From: Tepidimonas thermarum
Lineage (GTDB): Bacteria > Pseudomonadota > Gammaproteobacteria > Burkholderiales > Burkholderiaceae_C
Length of the DNA stretch: 64,000 bases
Direction: 5' to 3'
Assembly: GCF_007556705.1 (NCBI RefSeq)
Contig: NZ_VJOL01000007.1
Span: forward strand, 1-64,000
Under the pieces are notes generated by a model. The model did not search any database. It had not been told where the DNA came from and saw only the letters and a program-made list of their open reading frames with translations. A program made the translations under genes and the position numbers. Below, one piece after another: positions 1 through 8,270 of this stretch (position 1 is the first letter of the stretch; the number at the start of each line of letters is the position of its first letter).

Positions 1-91
1 GGGCGGGTTTTGCACCGCCGCGAGGGCACTTTGGGCGCCTCAGAGGCTGCCTTGGGGTGATTTGCGCTGACCTCACAGCGAGCGTGAGCGA

Positions 92-220
92 GTGTGCGGT
101 GTACGAGCTTTTTTGTTCAGTGGTTCCGAAGCGGGCACGCTCGAAGCCGAGAAACTGAATGCTCTGAGAAACAAGTTTTGCGAGGCGCTCGCGCTACCCC
201 AAGCGCCTGATTCCATATGA
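92..220 (+). CDS. possible 42-residue leader ORF, GTG start
   Basis: A short frame runs from a GTG to a TGA that overlaps the ATG of the next gene by ATGA, the spacing of translationally coupled genes. Its composition (Glu/Ala/Leu rich, ending Ala-Pro-Asp-Ser-Ile) looks more protein-like than the competing frames. An in-frame TGA at 68-70 limits it upstream, so it is either a tiny gene or the C-terminal end of a longer gene interrupted by a frameshift. I recognise no family. No convincing ribosome binding site is seen. The rest of the first 216 bases holds nothing else I can name. Confidence 0.25.
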   Translation: MCGVRAFLFSGSEAGTLEAEKLNALRNKFCEALALPQAPDSI

Positions 221-771
221 CATCCAAGAAAGCATCCCCCCCCTGGTCCCACGTCAAGGCCAAGCTCGCCGACTTCGACCGCGCCGACCTGATCGGCCTG
301 GTTCAAGACCTCTACGCCGCCAGCCGCGACAACCAAGCCTTCCTGCATGCCCGCTTCGGGCTGGGCGACGACGTACTCAAGCCCTACAAGACCACCATCG
401 ACCGCTGGCTCTGGCCCGACATGTTGAAGCACCAGGACACCTCGGTCGCCAAGGCCAAGAAGGCCATCGCCGACTACAAGAAGGCTGTCGGCCGACCCGA
501 AGGCCTGGCCGAGCTGATGGTGTTCTTCTGCGAGCGCGCGGTGGGCTTCAGCAACGACGTGGGCTTGCAGGACGAGGGCTATTTCGATGCCCTGGTGCGG
601 ATGTTCGGGCAGGCGTTGAAAGCCATCGACGCCTTGCCCACGGAGCACAGGCCGCCGTTGCTGGGCCGCCTGGATGCCGTCCGAAGCCTTGGCCACAACC
701 TGGGCTACGGTGTCGGTGACGACATGGACGACCTGCTGGCCGAGCATGGATTCGATGGCGGATCGCGATGA
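217..771 (+). CDS. small helical protein, DUF6155-like, upstream of primase-helicase
   Basis: A 184-residue soluble protein with no signal peptide or membrane segment. Residues about 10-60 have a charged helical pattern (Asp/Leu-rich 'DRADLIGLVQDLY', then 'NQAFLHARF') that resembles the DUF6155 family; this is my recollection of the family pattern, not a search. Function is unknown. The ATG overlaps the stop of a short upstream frame, and its own end overlaps the start of the primase-helicase gene by 17 bases. The two are therefore almost certainly co-transcribed and may work together. The tight overlap suggests an accessory subunit of a defence-type cassette, which is inference. Confidence 0.6.
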   Translation: MTSKKASPPWSHVKAKLADFDRADLIGLVQDLYAASRDNQAFLHARFGLGDDVLKPYKTTIDRWLWPDMLKHQDTSVAKAKKAIADYKKAVGRPEGLAELMVFFCERAVGFSNDVGLQDEGYFDALVRMFGQALKAIDALPTEHRPPLLGRLDAVRSLGHNLGYGVGDDMDDLLAEHGFDGGSR

Positions 772-3105
772 ACTCCGGGCGTTGCGCGCCGAGAACTCCC
801 GCTTGATCGCACTGCTCGAATCGCACGGCATTGAATGGCGTGCCCGGCAGCAGCCGTCCCCACCGCCCGTCGAGCCATCCAGACTGTCCAGCGACGAAAA
901 GGTCAAGCTCTTCCGACGCCTGTTTCGCGGCCGCACCGACGTGTTCCCCGTTCGATGGGAGAGCAAGACCACCGGCAAGTCGGGCTACGCGCCGGCCTGC
1001 GCGAATGAGTGGCGCGCCGGCGTGTGCGAGAAGCCGCGCATCAAGTGCGGCGACTGCGGCCATCGCCTGCTCATGCCGCTGTCGGACGCCGTGATCTACA
1101 AGCACCTGGCCGGCGATCACACGGTCGGGGTGTATCCGCTGATGGAGGACGACAGCTGCTACTTCCTGGCCGTCGACTTCGACGAGGCCGAATGGCGGGA
1201 CGATGCGCGGGCGTTCAGTCAGTCGTGCGCGGAGCTGGGCGTGCCGGCGGCGCTGGAGATTTCGCGCTCCGGTCAGGGCGCCCATGCCTGGGTGTTCTTC
1301 GCCGGTCGGGTGTCGGCACGTGATGCCCGCCGCCTGGGCACGGCCGTCATCAGCCACACCTGCGCGCGCACGCGGCAGCTCCGGCTCACGTCCTACGACC
1401 GGATGTTCCCGAACCAGGACACGATGCCCAAAGGTGGGTTCGGCAACCTGATTGCCTTGCCTTTGCAGAAGGGGCCCAGAGAGCAGGGATTCAGCGTCTT
1501 CGTCGACGCTGATCTGCGCCCCTACCAGGACCAATGGGCATTCCTGGCCTCCATCCAGCCGATGGCCGCGCACGACATCGAGCCGACCATCCTGCGGGCG
1601 ACGGGTGGCGTTCATCCGCTGGACGTCACCTTCATCGACGACGAAGACCTGGCCACGCCGTGGAAGCGCGAAAGCACTTCGACCAAGAAGCTGCCCGGGC
1701 CGATGCCGAAGTCACTGAGCGTGACGCTGGCCAACTTGATCTATTTCGAGAGGCCCAACTGCCGCAGGCGCTGGCCAACCGCCTGATCCGGCTGGCAGCG
1801 TTCCAGAACCCCGAGTTCTACAAGGCGCAGGCGATGCGGATGTCGGTGTGGGACAAGCCGCGTGTCATCGGCTGCGCCGAGAACTACCCGCAGCACATCG
1901 CGTTGCCCCGAGGGTGCCTGGATGCTGCCCTGTCGCTGCTGCGCGAGAACGGCATCGCCTGCGACCTGCGGGACGAACGCGTTCGCGGCCAGCCGCTGGA
2001 CGTGTCGTTCGTCGGCAGTCTGCGTCCCGACCAGGAGGCTGCCATCGCGGCGATGCTGCCCTTTGATGCCGGGGTGCTGTGTGCACCGACCGCCTTCGGC
2101 AAGACCGTGACGGCGGCGGCGATGATCGCGCGCCGGGGTGTCAACACCCTGGTGATGGTGCATCGCACGGAACTGCTCAAGCAGTGGCAGGAGCGGCTTC
2201 AGGCGTTTCTGGGCGTCGGCAAGGGTATGGTCGGCACCATTGGCGGCGGCAAGGCCAAGCCCAGCGGCAGGATCGACATCGCCGTGATGCAGTCCTTGTC
2301 TCGCCAGGGCGAGGTGAACCCGCTGGTCGAGGACTACGGCCACGTGATCGTCGACGAGTGCCACCACGTCGGCGCCGTCTCCTTCGACGCGATCCTCAAG
2401 CGGACCAAGGCGAAGTACGTGCTGGGCCTGACGGCGACCCCGATCCGACGCGACGGGCAGCATCCGATCATCTTCATGCAGTGCGGGCCGATCCGCCACA
2501 CGGCGGCTAGCCCGGCCGGAGCGCCGCACGATCTGGAGGTCGTGCCGCGCGCCTGCCGCGCTCGCATCGATCTGCCGCAGGATGCCGGCATCCAGGACGT
2601 GTTCCGACATCTCGCCAACGATCAGGCCAGGACCGAGGCCATCGCCGCCGAGGTGAGCGATGCCTTCGCGCAGGGCCGCAAGGTGCTGGTCCTGACCGAG
2701 CGCACGGAACACCTCGACGCCATCGATGCGGCCCTCGGCGGCCTGGAGCCGTCGCCCTTCGTTCTGCATGGCCGGATGTCGAGAAAGCAGCGTGCAGCGT
2801 TGGTGGCAGACCTCGATGCTCTGCCGCCCGACGCGCCGCGCGTGCTCCTGGCGACCGGCAAGCTGGTCGGCGAGGGCTTCGACCACCCGCCGCTGGACAC
2901 ACTGGTGCTCGCCATGCCGGTGTCATGGAAGGGCACGCTTCAGCAGTACGCCGGGCGTCTGCACCGGGAACACGCAAGCAAGACCGACGTGCGGATCATC
3001 GACTTCGTGGACACCGGCCACCCGGCGCTGCTGCGGATGTGGGATAAACGCCAGCGTGGCTACCGGGCGATGGGGTATCGCATCAGCAGTGAAGATTTGA
3101 AGTGA
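755..3105 (+). pseudogene. TOTE-type primase-helicase, split by a one-base frameshift near 1750
   Basis: The first part, 755-1786, encodes 343 residues. It has a Cys-rich knuckle (CxxC in 'CGDCGH') followed by an archaeo-eukaryotic primase fold: 'AVDFDEAEW' supplies the metal-binding acidic pair, 'GAHAWVFF' the nucleotide-binding His, and a later 'GGFGNLIALP' strand follows. Near 1750 the frame is lost. The protein continues one frame over ('EAQLPQALANRL') to 3105 as a superfamily 2 helicase: Walker A 'APTAFGKT', 'VDECHHVG' (DECH), 'GLTATPIRRDG' and motif VI 'QYAGRLHREH'. Restoring one base in the GAG-A-GGCC run joins both halves into about 783 residues. Primase plus helicase in one chain is the hallmark of TOTE conflict systems, thought to act in defence against mobile DNA. 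The start at 755 is chosen because 'MADRDELRALRAEN' begins a family-like coiled N-terminus. Whether the frameshift is real or a sequencing error is unknown. Confidence 0.8.
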
Positions 3106-3529
3106 GGTGTGAATTCGCCAGTGCCTGCAGCAACCCGCGCCAGTGCTCATAAGCTCGGGAGGCAAGTCAGCACATGGTCAATCACCCGCCACCATTTACG
3201 CAAGGGCTCGGAACACTCTCCGGGCCCTTTTTGTCTGTGGCGAAACGTCGTTTTCTTGCCTGAAATCCCCACGCCACGCGGGGCTCTGCCCGCCTGTGCT
3301 GCGGGTGGCAGGCCAGCCAAAGCGCTCGAAATCAGCCACTTTCTCGGCCAAAGCCATCTCTGTTCTCCGTTTGGCCTGCGGGTAGCCGCAGCGCCTGATT
3401 TTTCAAAATCAACAGCTTATGTGCGGCGGTTCACCGTCAACCACGGTGCCCGCTTGCCTCGGAGAACTCGACCACGTGTGTCGTTTGTACCAACATTGCG
3501 CCAGTGGATCGAACAAGAGAGGCGCCGCC
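3106..3529. other. 424-base non-coding stretch between helicase and toxin-antitoxin remnant
   Basis: Frames here are short or lack protein-like composition, and none has a plausible ribosome binding site. I see no transposase, tRNA or terminator with a T-run. It could hold the promoter of the downstream antitoxin, but no clear -35/-10 pair stands out. Confidence 0.5.
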
Positions 3530-3838
3530 ATGACTGCCATCGCACCCTCGCCCGCTGCCCGTACTGCCCGCCTTGGGCTGCGCGCCACGCCGCAACAGGA
3601 GGCCGTGCTGCGCCGTGCCGCCGAGGTGGCCCACAAATCGCTGACCGACTTCATCCTCGACAGCGCCTGCCTCGCGGCCGAGCAGACCTTGCTGGACCAG
3701 CGCCTGTTCATGGTCTCAGGCAGCCAGTACCAGGCCCTGATGGATCTGCTGGAGCGCCCCGAGCAGGCCAACGACGGCTTGGCCGATCTGTTCGCTCGCA
3801 AGTTTGGCCAAGACCTTCGTCGTGGCCGCCGATGGTGA
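3530..3838 (+). CDS. DUF1778-family antitoxin with altered C-terminus
   Basis: A 102-residue ribbon-helix-helix type antitoxin of the DUF1778 (TacA-like) family. The segment from about residue 13 ('RLGLRATPQQEAVLRRAAE') through 'SLTDFILDSA' is the DNA-binding core. The following helix ending 'LLERPEQANDGLADLFARK' is the usual toxin-neutralising tail. In this family such genes autorepress and neutralise a GNAT acetyltransferase encoded just downstream. The last residues after 'FARK' (Phe-Gly-Gln-Asp-Leu-Arg-Arg...) do not look like the normal short end and read through the front of the toxin gene out of frame, so the natural end appears lost. The ATG at 3530 is preferred over upstream starts because the family begins there; GAGAGG lies just upstream. 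Confidence 0.75.
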   Translation: MTAIAPSPAARTARLGLRATPQQEAVLRRAAEVAHKSLTDFILDSACLAAEQTLLDQRLFMVSGSQYQALMDLLERPEQANDGLADLFARKFGQDLRRGRRW

Positions 3839-4187
3839 CGACCGCGTCGTGGGCTACTTCAGCCTGACTGTGGGCCAGGTCGACAGGCTGGAAGCGCCGG
3901 AGCGCATCCGCACGGGGCTGGGACAGTACCCGGTGCCGGTGGTGATCCTGGCCAGGCTTGCCGTGTCACGCGAGCACCAGGGCCGCGGGATCGGCGCCGG
4001 GATGCTTCAGGATGCGATTCGCCGCACGCTGGTGATCACCGAGCAGGCCGGTGTGCGGGCCCTGCTCACCCATCCCATCGACGAAGATGCGGCGCGCTTC
4101 TACACCCGGTTCGGGTGCATCGCCTCGCCGCTGCGCGAACGGCAGTTGCTGCTGCTCTTGAAGGGCGCCCGCCGCTGGGTTCGTTGA
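3804..4187 (+). pseudogene. GNAT toxin (TacT-like), N-terminally truncated
   Basis: The frame starts at a TTG inside the antitoxin gene and encodes 127 residues that enter the GNAT fold directly at 'FVVAADGDDRVVGYFSL'. Beta strands 2-4, the acetyl-CoA loop 'REHQGRGIGAGML' (R/Q-x-x-G-x-G/A pattern) and the C-terminal 'AARFYTRFGC' are present. Family members that pair with DUF1778 antitoxins are about 165-170 residues. Roughly the first 40-45, including the first strand and helices, are missing here. Together with the odd antitoxin end this suggests one deletion spanning the gene junction. The acetyl-CoA site survives, but a toxin lacking its N-terminus is probably inactive. Intact relatives acetylate charged tRNA and block translation. 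Confidence 0.65.
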
Positions 4188-4259
4188 GGATCGTGCCCCG
4201 AGATCAGGTCCTGCCCCACGGGGTCGATCATGTCGCACACGCTATCGCAAGAAGCGCTG

Positions 4260-5384
4260 CTACGTGGGCGAATCATTCAGTTCATAGTGGGTGCTACGCC
4301 CACCTGCATCCGATTTACGCAGCACGCCGCGCGCAAGCAAGTCGTTGATGTCACGCAGCGCCGTATCCGGCGAGCATTTGGCGATGGCCGCCCACTTGCT
4401 GCTGGTGAGCCTGCCTTCAAAGCCGTCGAGCAGCTTGTTCAGCAATTTCACCTGTCGCTCGTTCAGTGGCGTGGTCGCCCAGCGCTGCCAAAACCGCGTC
4501 TTGGTCAGCACGGCATCGAGTGTGTGCTGCGCTTGATCGACGGCGCGATGCAGCGTGTCAAGGAACCAGGCAAGCCACGCGGTAACGTCCATCGCCCCCT
4601 TCTGCGTCCGCTCCAGGATGGCGTGGTAGGCCTTGCGTTCGCGTTGGATCTGCGCGGACAAACTGTAGAAGCGTTGCGGGCTGCCGTCGGCGCGTGCCAG
4701 CAACAGATCACCGATGGCCCGGGCGATACGGCCATTCCCGTCGTCAAACGGGTGCAAGGTGACGAACCACAAATGTCCAAGGCCAGCTTTGATCAGCGGC
4801 GGCTCGTTCGATGCGCCATTGAGCCAGTCGAGGAAGCGGCTGGTTTCGGCCTCAAGGCGATCAGCGGGCGGCGCTTCGAAATGCACCCGCTGGCGGCCGA
4901 TGGGGCCGGACACCACTTGCATCGGGCCACTGGTGTCATCGCGCCAACTGCCGACCTTGATCTTGGTAAGACCGGAGTAGCCGGTAGGAAACAGCGCGGC
5001 ATGCCAGCCGAAGAGACGCTCCCGCGATACCGGAGCCCGACAGTTGGCCGTGGCATCCAGCACCATCTCGACCACGCCCTCGACGTGGCGATCGACCGGC
5101 GCGAGCGCGCCGATGTCCACGCCCAGCCTGCGGGCAATGGAAGAGCGCACGGATTCGACGTTGAGTTGCTCGCCCTCGATCTCGCTCGTCTTGACCACGT
5201 CCTCGGTCAGTGCCGCCAGGCTCGCCTGATCGCGCAGGGCCATGCCCACGTCGGCCAGACGACCCAGCAACAGCCCCTGGGCGCGGCTGACCTCAGCCAT
5301 AGGCTCAGCCAAGGCTGCCAGGTCGAAGCGCCAGTTCGGCCAGTCTTGGGACTGCCAGATGTAGTGGCAATCGCCGCTATGCAT
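4260..5384 (-). CDS. Fic-domain protein (DUF4172-Fic-winged helix)
   Basis: A 374-residue protein in three parts. The N-terminus begins 'MHSGDCHYIWQSQDWPNWRF', typical of the DUF4172 domain of Fic proteins. The middle holds the catalytic Fic loop 'HPFDDGNGRIAR', with the His that attacks the target hydroxyl and the phosphate-binding GNGR. The C-terminus is a winged helix ('WAAIAKCSPDTALRDINDLL'). An inhibitory helix 'TSEIEGEQ' with the [S/T]xxxE motif lies before the Fic domain, so it is a class II self-inhibited enzyme by family rules. Fic enzymes usually AMPylate proteins. A GTG start 33 bases upstream is possible; the ATG at 5384 fits the family start. A nine-base dyad just upstream (5424-5446) is a likely autoregulatory operator. 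The gene faces the toxin remnant tail to tail. Confidence 0.88.
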   Translation of the reverse strand: MHSGDCHYIWQSQDWPNWRFDLAALAEPMAEVSRAQGLLLGRLADVGMALRDQASLAALTEDVVKTSEIEGEQLNVESVRSSIARRLGVDIGALAPVDRHVEGVVEMVLDATANCRAPVSRERLFGWHAALFPTGYSGLTKIKVGSWRDDTSGPMQVVSGPIGRQRVHFEAPPADRLEAETSRFLDWLNGASNEPPLIKAGLGHLWFVTLHPFDDGNGRIARAIGDLLLARADGSPQRFYSLSAQIQRERKAYHAILERTQKGAMDVTAWLAWFLDTLHRAVDQAQHTLDAVLTKTRFWQRWATTPLNERQVKLLNKLLDGFEGRLTSSKWAAIAKCSPDTALRDINDLLARGVLRKSDAGGRSTHYELNDSPT

Positions 5385-5423
5385 ACGGAGATTATGAGGC
5401 GCATGCTCCGCACGCACAAGACG

Positions 5424-5446
5424 TTCACCGCATAAAGTGCGGTGAA
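5424..5446. promoter_or_regulatory. inverted repeat upstream of the Fic gene, probable operator
   Basis: Perfect nine-base arms TTCACCGCA and TGCGGTGAA separated by TAAAG lie 40 bases before the Fic start. A third half-site with one mismatch (TTCGCCGCA) is at 5458-5466. The position and the winged-helix end of the Fic protein suggest autoregulation; the binding protein is inferred. Confidence 0.5.
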
Positions 5447-5626
5447 TAAAGGGGCTATTCGCCGCATGGAGGGCCGCCTTACCCTTGGTTATTGAGGCCG
5501 CACCCCCAATCCAATGGCTCCTTACCCATCCCCCCGAGTGTCAGTTCCTCGTGTCGCTGGGGGGTCAATTTACGGTGTCGCCTGACAGCTGTAGCGAGGG
5601 CGACCGAGCGCCGACAGTGTCAGCAG

Positions 5627-5968
5627 TCAACCCGCCGTCGATGGCTGCAGCGCGATGACCGCCATACCGGCCAAGGCGATGCAGGCTCCCGCAACATCCC
5701 AACGGGTCAGGGCCACGCCATCGACAAAGTACAGCCACACCAGCGCCACGGCGATGTACATCCCTCCGTAGGCCGCGTAGGTTCGCCCCGCCGCAGTCGG
5801 GTGCAGCGTCAACAGCCACGCAAACAGCGCGAGCGACAAAGCGGCCGGTATCAGCAGCCATGCGGGCTTGTCTTGCTTGAGGACGAGCCAAGGCAAGTAG
5901 CAGCCGATGATTTCAGCAACCGCCGTGACGGCGAAGAGGAGTGCCACTTTCAAGAGTTCCACCGTCAT
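5627..5968 (-). CDS. YnfA/UPF0060 family small membrane protein
   Basis: A 113-residue protein with four hydrophobic segments at about residues 7-27, 35-55, 63-83 and 91-108, and the family signature '[11 protein letters not shown]' in the third. The UPF0060/YnfA family is related in topology to small multidrug resistance pumps, but its substrate is not established. Its ATG overlaps the end of merR by four bases, so the two are co-transcribed from the merR side. That placement hints at metal or biocide export controlled by MerR, which is inference. The length is normal and all four segments are intact. Confidence 0.85.
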   Translation of the reverse strand: MTVELLKVALLFAVTAVAEIIGCYLPWLVLKQDKPAWLLIPAALSLALFAWLLTLHPTAAGRTYAAYGGMYIAVALVWLYFVDGVALTRWDVAGACIALAGMAVIALQPSTAG

Positions 5969-6372
5969 GCCTCCCGCAGGGCCTGGATCAACGGACAGCG
6001 CACTTTGCCCTGGGCAGCGCCGCAGCGCCGCACGAGGTCTTGCAGCACGGCTTCGATGCGGTGCAGGTCGGCCAAGCGGGCGCGCACGTCGGCCAGTTTG
6101 CGCTCGGCCTGTGCGCGGGCCTCGGTGCAGTGCGATCCGTCCTCCAACTTCAGCAAGTCCGCGACCTCGTCCAGGCTGAAGCCCAGTCGCTGGGCCGACT
6201 TGATGAAGCGCACGCGTGCCAGATCCGGCTCACCGTAGCGACGGATGCCGCCCAGTGGTCGGTCGGGCTCCCGCATCAGGCCCTTGCGCTGATAAAAGCG
6301 GATCGTCTCGACGTTCACCCCGGCCGCTTCGGCCAGGGCGCCGATGGTCAGGGTTTCGGCGGGTGCATTCAT
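5965..6372 (-). CDS. merR: mercury-responsive regulator MerR
   Basis: A 135-residue MerR. The helix-turn-helix and wing ('[20 protein letters not shown]', '[17 protein letters not shown]') lead to a long dimer helix. Three cysteines sit where MerR binds Hg(II): one in 'LEDGSHC', and two in '[12 protein letters not shown]'. That triad distinguishes mercury MerR from ZntR, CueR and CadR relatives. In Hg-free cells MerR represses the divergent mer promoter, and with Hg(II) it underwinds the 19-base spacer to activate. The start at 6372 fits the family and leaves the operator at 6378-6408 intact between the divergent genes. It is followed by the ynfA-like gene with a four-base overlap. The structural mer genes it should control are largely gone. 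Confidence 0.9.
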   Translation of the reverse strand: MNAPAETLTIGALAEAAGVNVETIRFYQRKGLMREPDRPLGGIRRYGEPDLARVRFIKSAQRLGFSLDEVADLLKLEDGSHCTEARAQAERKLADVRARLADLHRIEAVLQDLVRRCGAAQGKVRCPLIQALREA

Positions 6373-6377
6373 GGTGC

Positions 6378-6408
6378 TTGACTCCGTACTTAAGTACGGA
6401 AGTAAGCT
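6378..6408 (+). promoter_or_regulatory. mer promoter-operator
   Basis: TTGACT (6378-6383) and TAAGCT (6403-6408) are separated by 19 bases, the over-long spacer typical of MerR-activated promoters. The spacer carries the perfect palindrome CCGTACTTAAGTACGG (6384-6399), the known MerR operator pattern. It points rightward at the MerT remnant. Confidence 0.88.
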
Positions 6409-6414
6409 TACGCC

Positions 6415-6573
6415 GTGAAAGCAGACCAACCAACCGAAACCTTGCTCGAACCCTACCAGGCCCTTGGGATTGGCGCGGCGGTGGTGGCGCTGATCGTCGC
6501 CGACCGCCGTTTTGGGCAACCCGCCGCCGATTGCACGCCGGGGCCTACGACCGTGGTGAGGGGTGACGAATGA
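6415..6573 (+). pseudogene. MerT remnant lacking the first membrane helix
   Basis: A GTG-started frame of 52 residues placed directly after the mer promoter. Residues 11-34 ('[20 protein letters not shown]' and onward) match the second membrane helix region of mercuric transporter MerT, and 'ADCTPG' recalls the MerT Cys-x-Pro-Gly motif. The first helix with the vicinal Cys pair and the third helix are absent; MerT is normally about 116 residues. The stop overlaps the next ATG (ATGA), so the remnant may still be translated and couple the downstream gene. It may be a deletion product or an unrecognised short variant; the MerT likeness rests on about 30 residues. Confidence 0.5.
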
Positions 6574-6815
6574 CAGGGGTGATCCTGGAATCCACGCTGA
6601 CCTGCCCCGCGTGCGGCCATGCCAAGACCGAGACCATGCCCACCGACGCTTGCCAGTGGTTCTACGAATGCGAGCAGTGCCACACCGTGCTCAAACCCCA
6701 ACCGGGTGATTGCTGCGTGTACTGCTCCTACGGCACGGTGCCATGCCCGCCCATTCAGGCCCGGCACGACTGTTGCGGCGTCGCTCGGGGCGATGACAGC
6801 GCGGCGCGGGGCTGA
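6570..6815 (+). CDS. GDCCVxC-motif protein of the mer module
   Basis: An 81-residue cysteine-rich protein. An N-terminal CxxC ('TCPACGH') is followed by '[11 protein letters not shown]' and the family signature '[18 protein letters not shown]'. Eleven cysteines in 81 residues imply metal or thiol chemistry. Proteins with this GDCCVxC signature are commonly found beside MerT-like and MerR genes in betaproteobacteria, and some relatives carry selenocysteine in this motif; the exact role is unknown. It is the second gene of the mer-promoter transcript and overlaps the MerT remnant by four bases. With no merA or merP nearby, it may be the only surviving effector of the mercury response. Confidence 0.78.
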   Translation: MTGVILESTLTCPACGHAKTETMPTDACQWFYECEQCHTVLKPQPGDCCVYCSYGTVPCPPIQARHDCCGVARGDDSAARG

Positions 6816-6860
6816 CGCGGGCGCCGGCCGGGCCGGCGCACTGCCTGCGCGCCCGCGGCG

Positions 6861-8177
6861 TCAACGCCCGTTCTTGGCCGCCGCCAGGGCCTGTTCCATG
6901 ATCGCCAGGCCTTCGTCGAGGAGGGCGTCGCTGGCGGTCAGCGGCACCAGGATGCGGATCACATTGGCGTACAGGCCGCACGACAGCAGCACCAAGCCGC
7001 GCCGGATGGCTTCGGCGCACATGCGCTTCGTCAGGTCCGCGGCCGGCTTGCTCAGGTCGCCGTCCTGGAACAGTTCGATCGCCACCATGCCGCCCAGGCC
7101 GCGCACGTCGCGGATTTCGGGGTGGCGGCCCATCATCGCGGTCAGCCCGGCACGCAGGCGTTCGCCGATGGCGCGGCTGCGCGCCAGCAGGTTCTCCTGC
7201 TCGAACACGTCCAGCACCGCCAGCCCCGCAGCGCACGCCAACGGGTGACCGGCGTAGGTGCCGCCCAGGCCGCCGGGCAGGGGTTGGTCCATGATCTCGG
7301 CCTTGCCGATGACGGCCGACAGCGGAAAGCCCCCCGCCATGCTCTTGGCCATGGTGATGAGGTCGGGCGCGACACCCCATTGCTCGCAGGCCAGCCAGGT
7401 ACCCGTGCGTCCGGCCCCGGTTTGCACCTCGTCTGCGATGAAGACGATACCGTGCTGGTCGCACAGGGCGCGCAGGGCTTGGGCAAATTCGGGCGGGGCG
7501 ACGTAAAAGCCCCCTTCGCCCTGGACGGGCTCCAGGATGATGGCGGCGACGCGTTCGGGCTCGACGTCGTATTTGAACAGGTGCTCCACCGAGCGCAACG
7601 CATCGGCCACGCTGATGCCGTGCAGCGCGTTGGGGTACTCGGCATGGTAGATCTCGGCCGGGAAGGGGCCAAAGCCGGCTTTGTAAGGCGCGACCTTGCC
7701 GGTGAGCGCCATGCCCAGCAGCGTGCGGCCATGGAAGCCGCCGCCAAAGGCGATGACGGCCTGCCGCTTGGTGGCGGCGCGGGCGATCTTGATGGCGTTT
7801 TCGACCGCTTCGGCCCCGGTGGAGAGGAAGAACGCTTTTTTGGCGAAGTCGCCGGGCGCTTTGGCGCACAGACGTTCTGCCAGTTCGACATACGGCTCGT
7901 AGGCCAGCACCTGAAAGCAGGTGTGGTGCACCTTGTCGAGCTGGGCCTTGACCGCCTCGACGATCTTGGGGTGGCGGTGACCGGTGTTGAGCACCGCGAT
8001 GCCGCCGGCAAAGTCGATGTAGCGCTTGCCCTCCACGTCCCAGATTTCCGCGCCTTCGGCGCGCTCGGCAAACACCTCGTAGGTTTGCCCGAGGCCGACG
8101 GGCAGGGCGGCGCGGCGGCGCGCCATCAGCGCGGCGTTGCTTTTGGCGGCAGATTGCAATTGAGGATCACTGTGCAT
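6861..8177 (-). CDS. gabT: 4-aminobutyrate aminotransferase
   Basis: A 438-residue class III PLP aminotransferase that would transfer the amino group of GABA to 2-oxoglutarate, giving succinate semialdehyde and glutamate. Visible landmarks are 'DFAGGIAVLNTGHRHP' near residue 55, the 'STGAEAVENAIK' phosphate-binding turn, 'EPVQGEGGF', the aspartate in 'ADEVQTGAGRTG' that binds the PLP nitrogen, and the lysine of 'TMAKSMAGGFPLS' that forms the Schiff base. The ATG at 8177 is chosen over one 66 bases upstream because a GGAG lies just before it and the family begins here. It is divergent from a MocR-type regulator that probably controls it. A 5-aminovalerate role cannot be excluded. Confidence 0.88.
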   Translation of the reverse strand: MHSDPQLQSAAKSNAALMARRRAALPVGLGQTYEVFAERAEGAEIWDVEGKRYIDFAGGIAVLNTGHRHPKIVEAVKAQLDKVHHTCFQVLAYEPYVELAERLCAKAPGDFAKKAFFLSTGAEAVENAIKIARAATKRQAVIAFGGGFHGRTLLGMALTGKVAPYKAGFGPFPAEIYHAEYPNALHGISVADALRSVEHLFKYDVEPERVAAIILEPVQGEGGFYVAPPEFAQALRALCDQHGIVFIADEVQTGAGRTGTWLACEQWGVAPDLITMAKSMAGGFPLSAVIGKAEIMDQPLPGGLGGTYAGHPLACAAGLAVLDVFEQENLLARSRAIGERLRAGLTAMMGRHPEIRDVRGLGGMVAIELFQDGDLSKPAADLTKRMCAEAIRRGLVLLSCGLYANVIRILVPLTASDALLDEGLAIMEQALAAAKNGR

Positions 8178-8270
8178 GGGGGTCTCCGGTCCGGCAGGGG
8201 TGTGATACGGGGGCAGGGCGTACCCGCCCATCATCGCCTTCAATGTAGCGGGCCCCGTGGGGGGCTACCA

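Noticed and set aside
3109-3867. 252-codon frame spanning the gap and antitoxin
   Set aside because: Low-quality composition, no ribosome binding site, and it conflicts with the clear DUF1778 frame.
5540-5600. Possible insertion-sequence end (GGGGTCAATTTACGGTGTCG region)
   Set aside because: It resembles transposon ends in feel, but no matching partner, target duplication or transposase was found.
6821-6839. GC-rich palindrome between converging genes
   Set aside because: Perfect nine-base arms but only a one-base loop and no T-run on either strand, so it is not a convincing intrinsic terminator.
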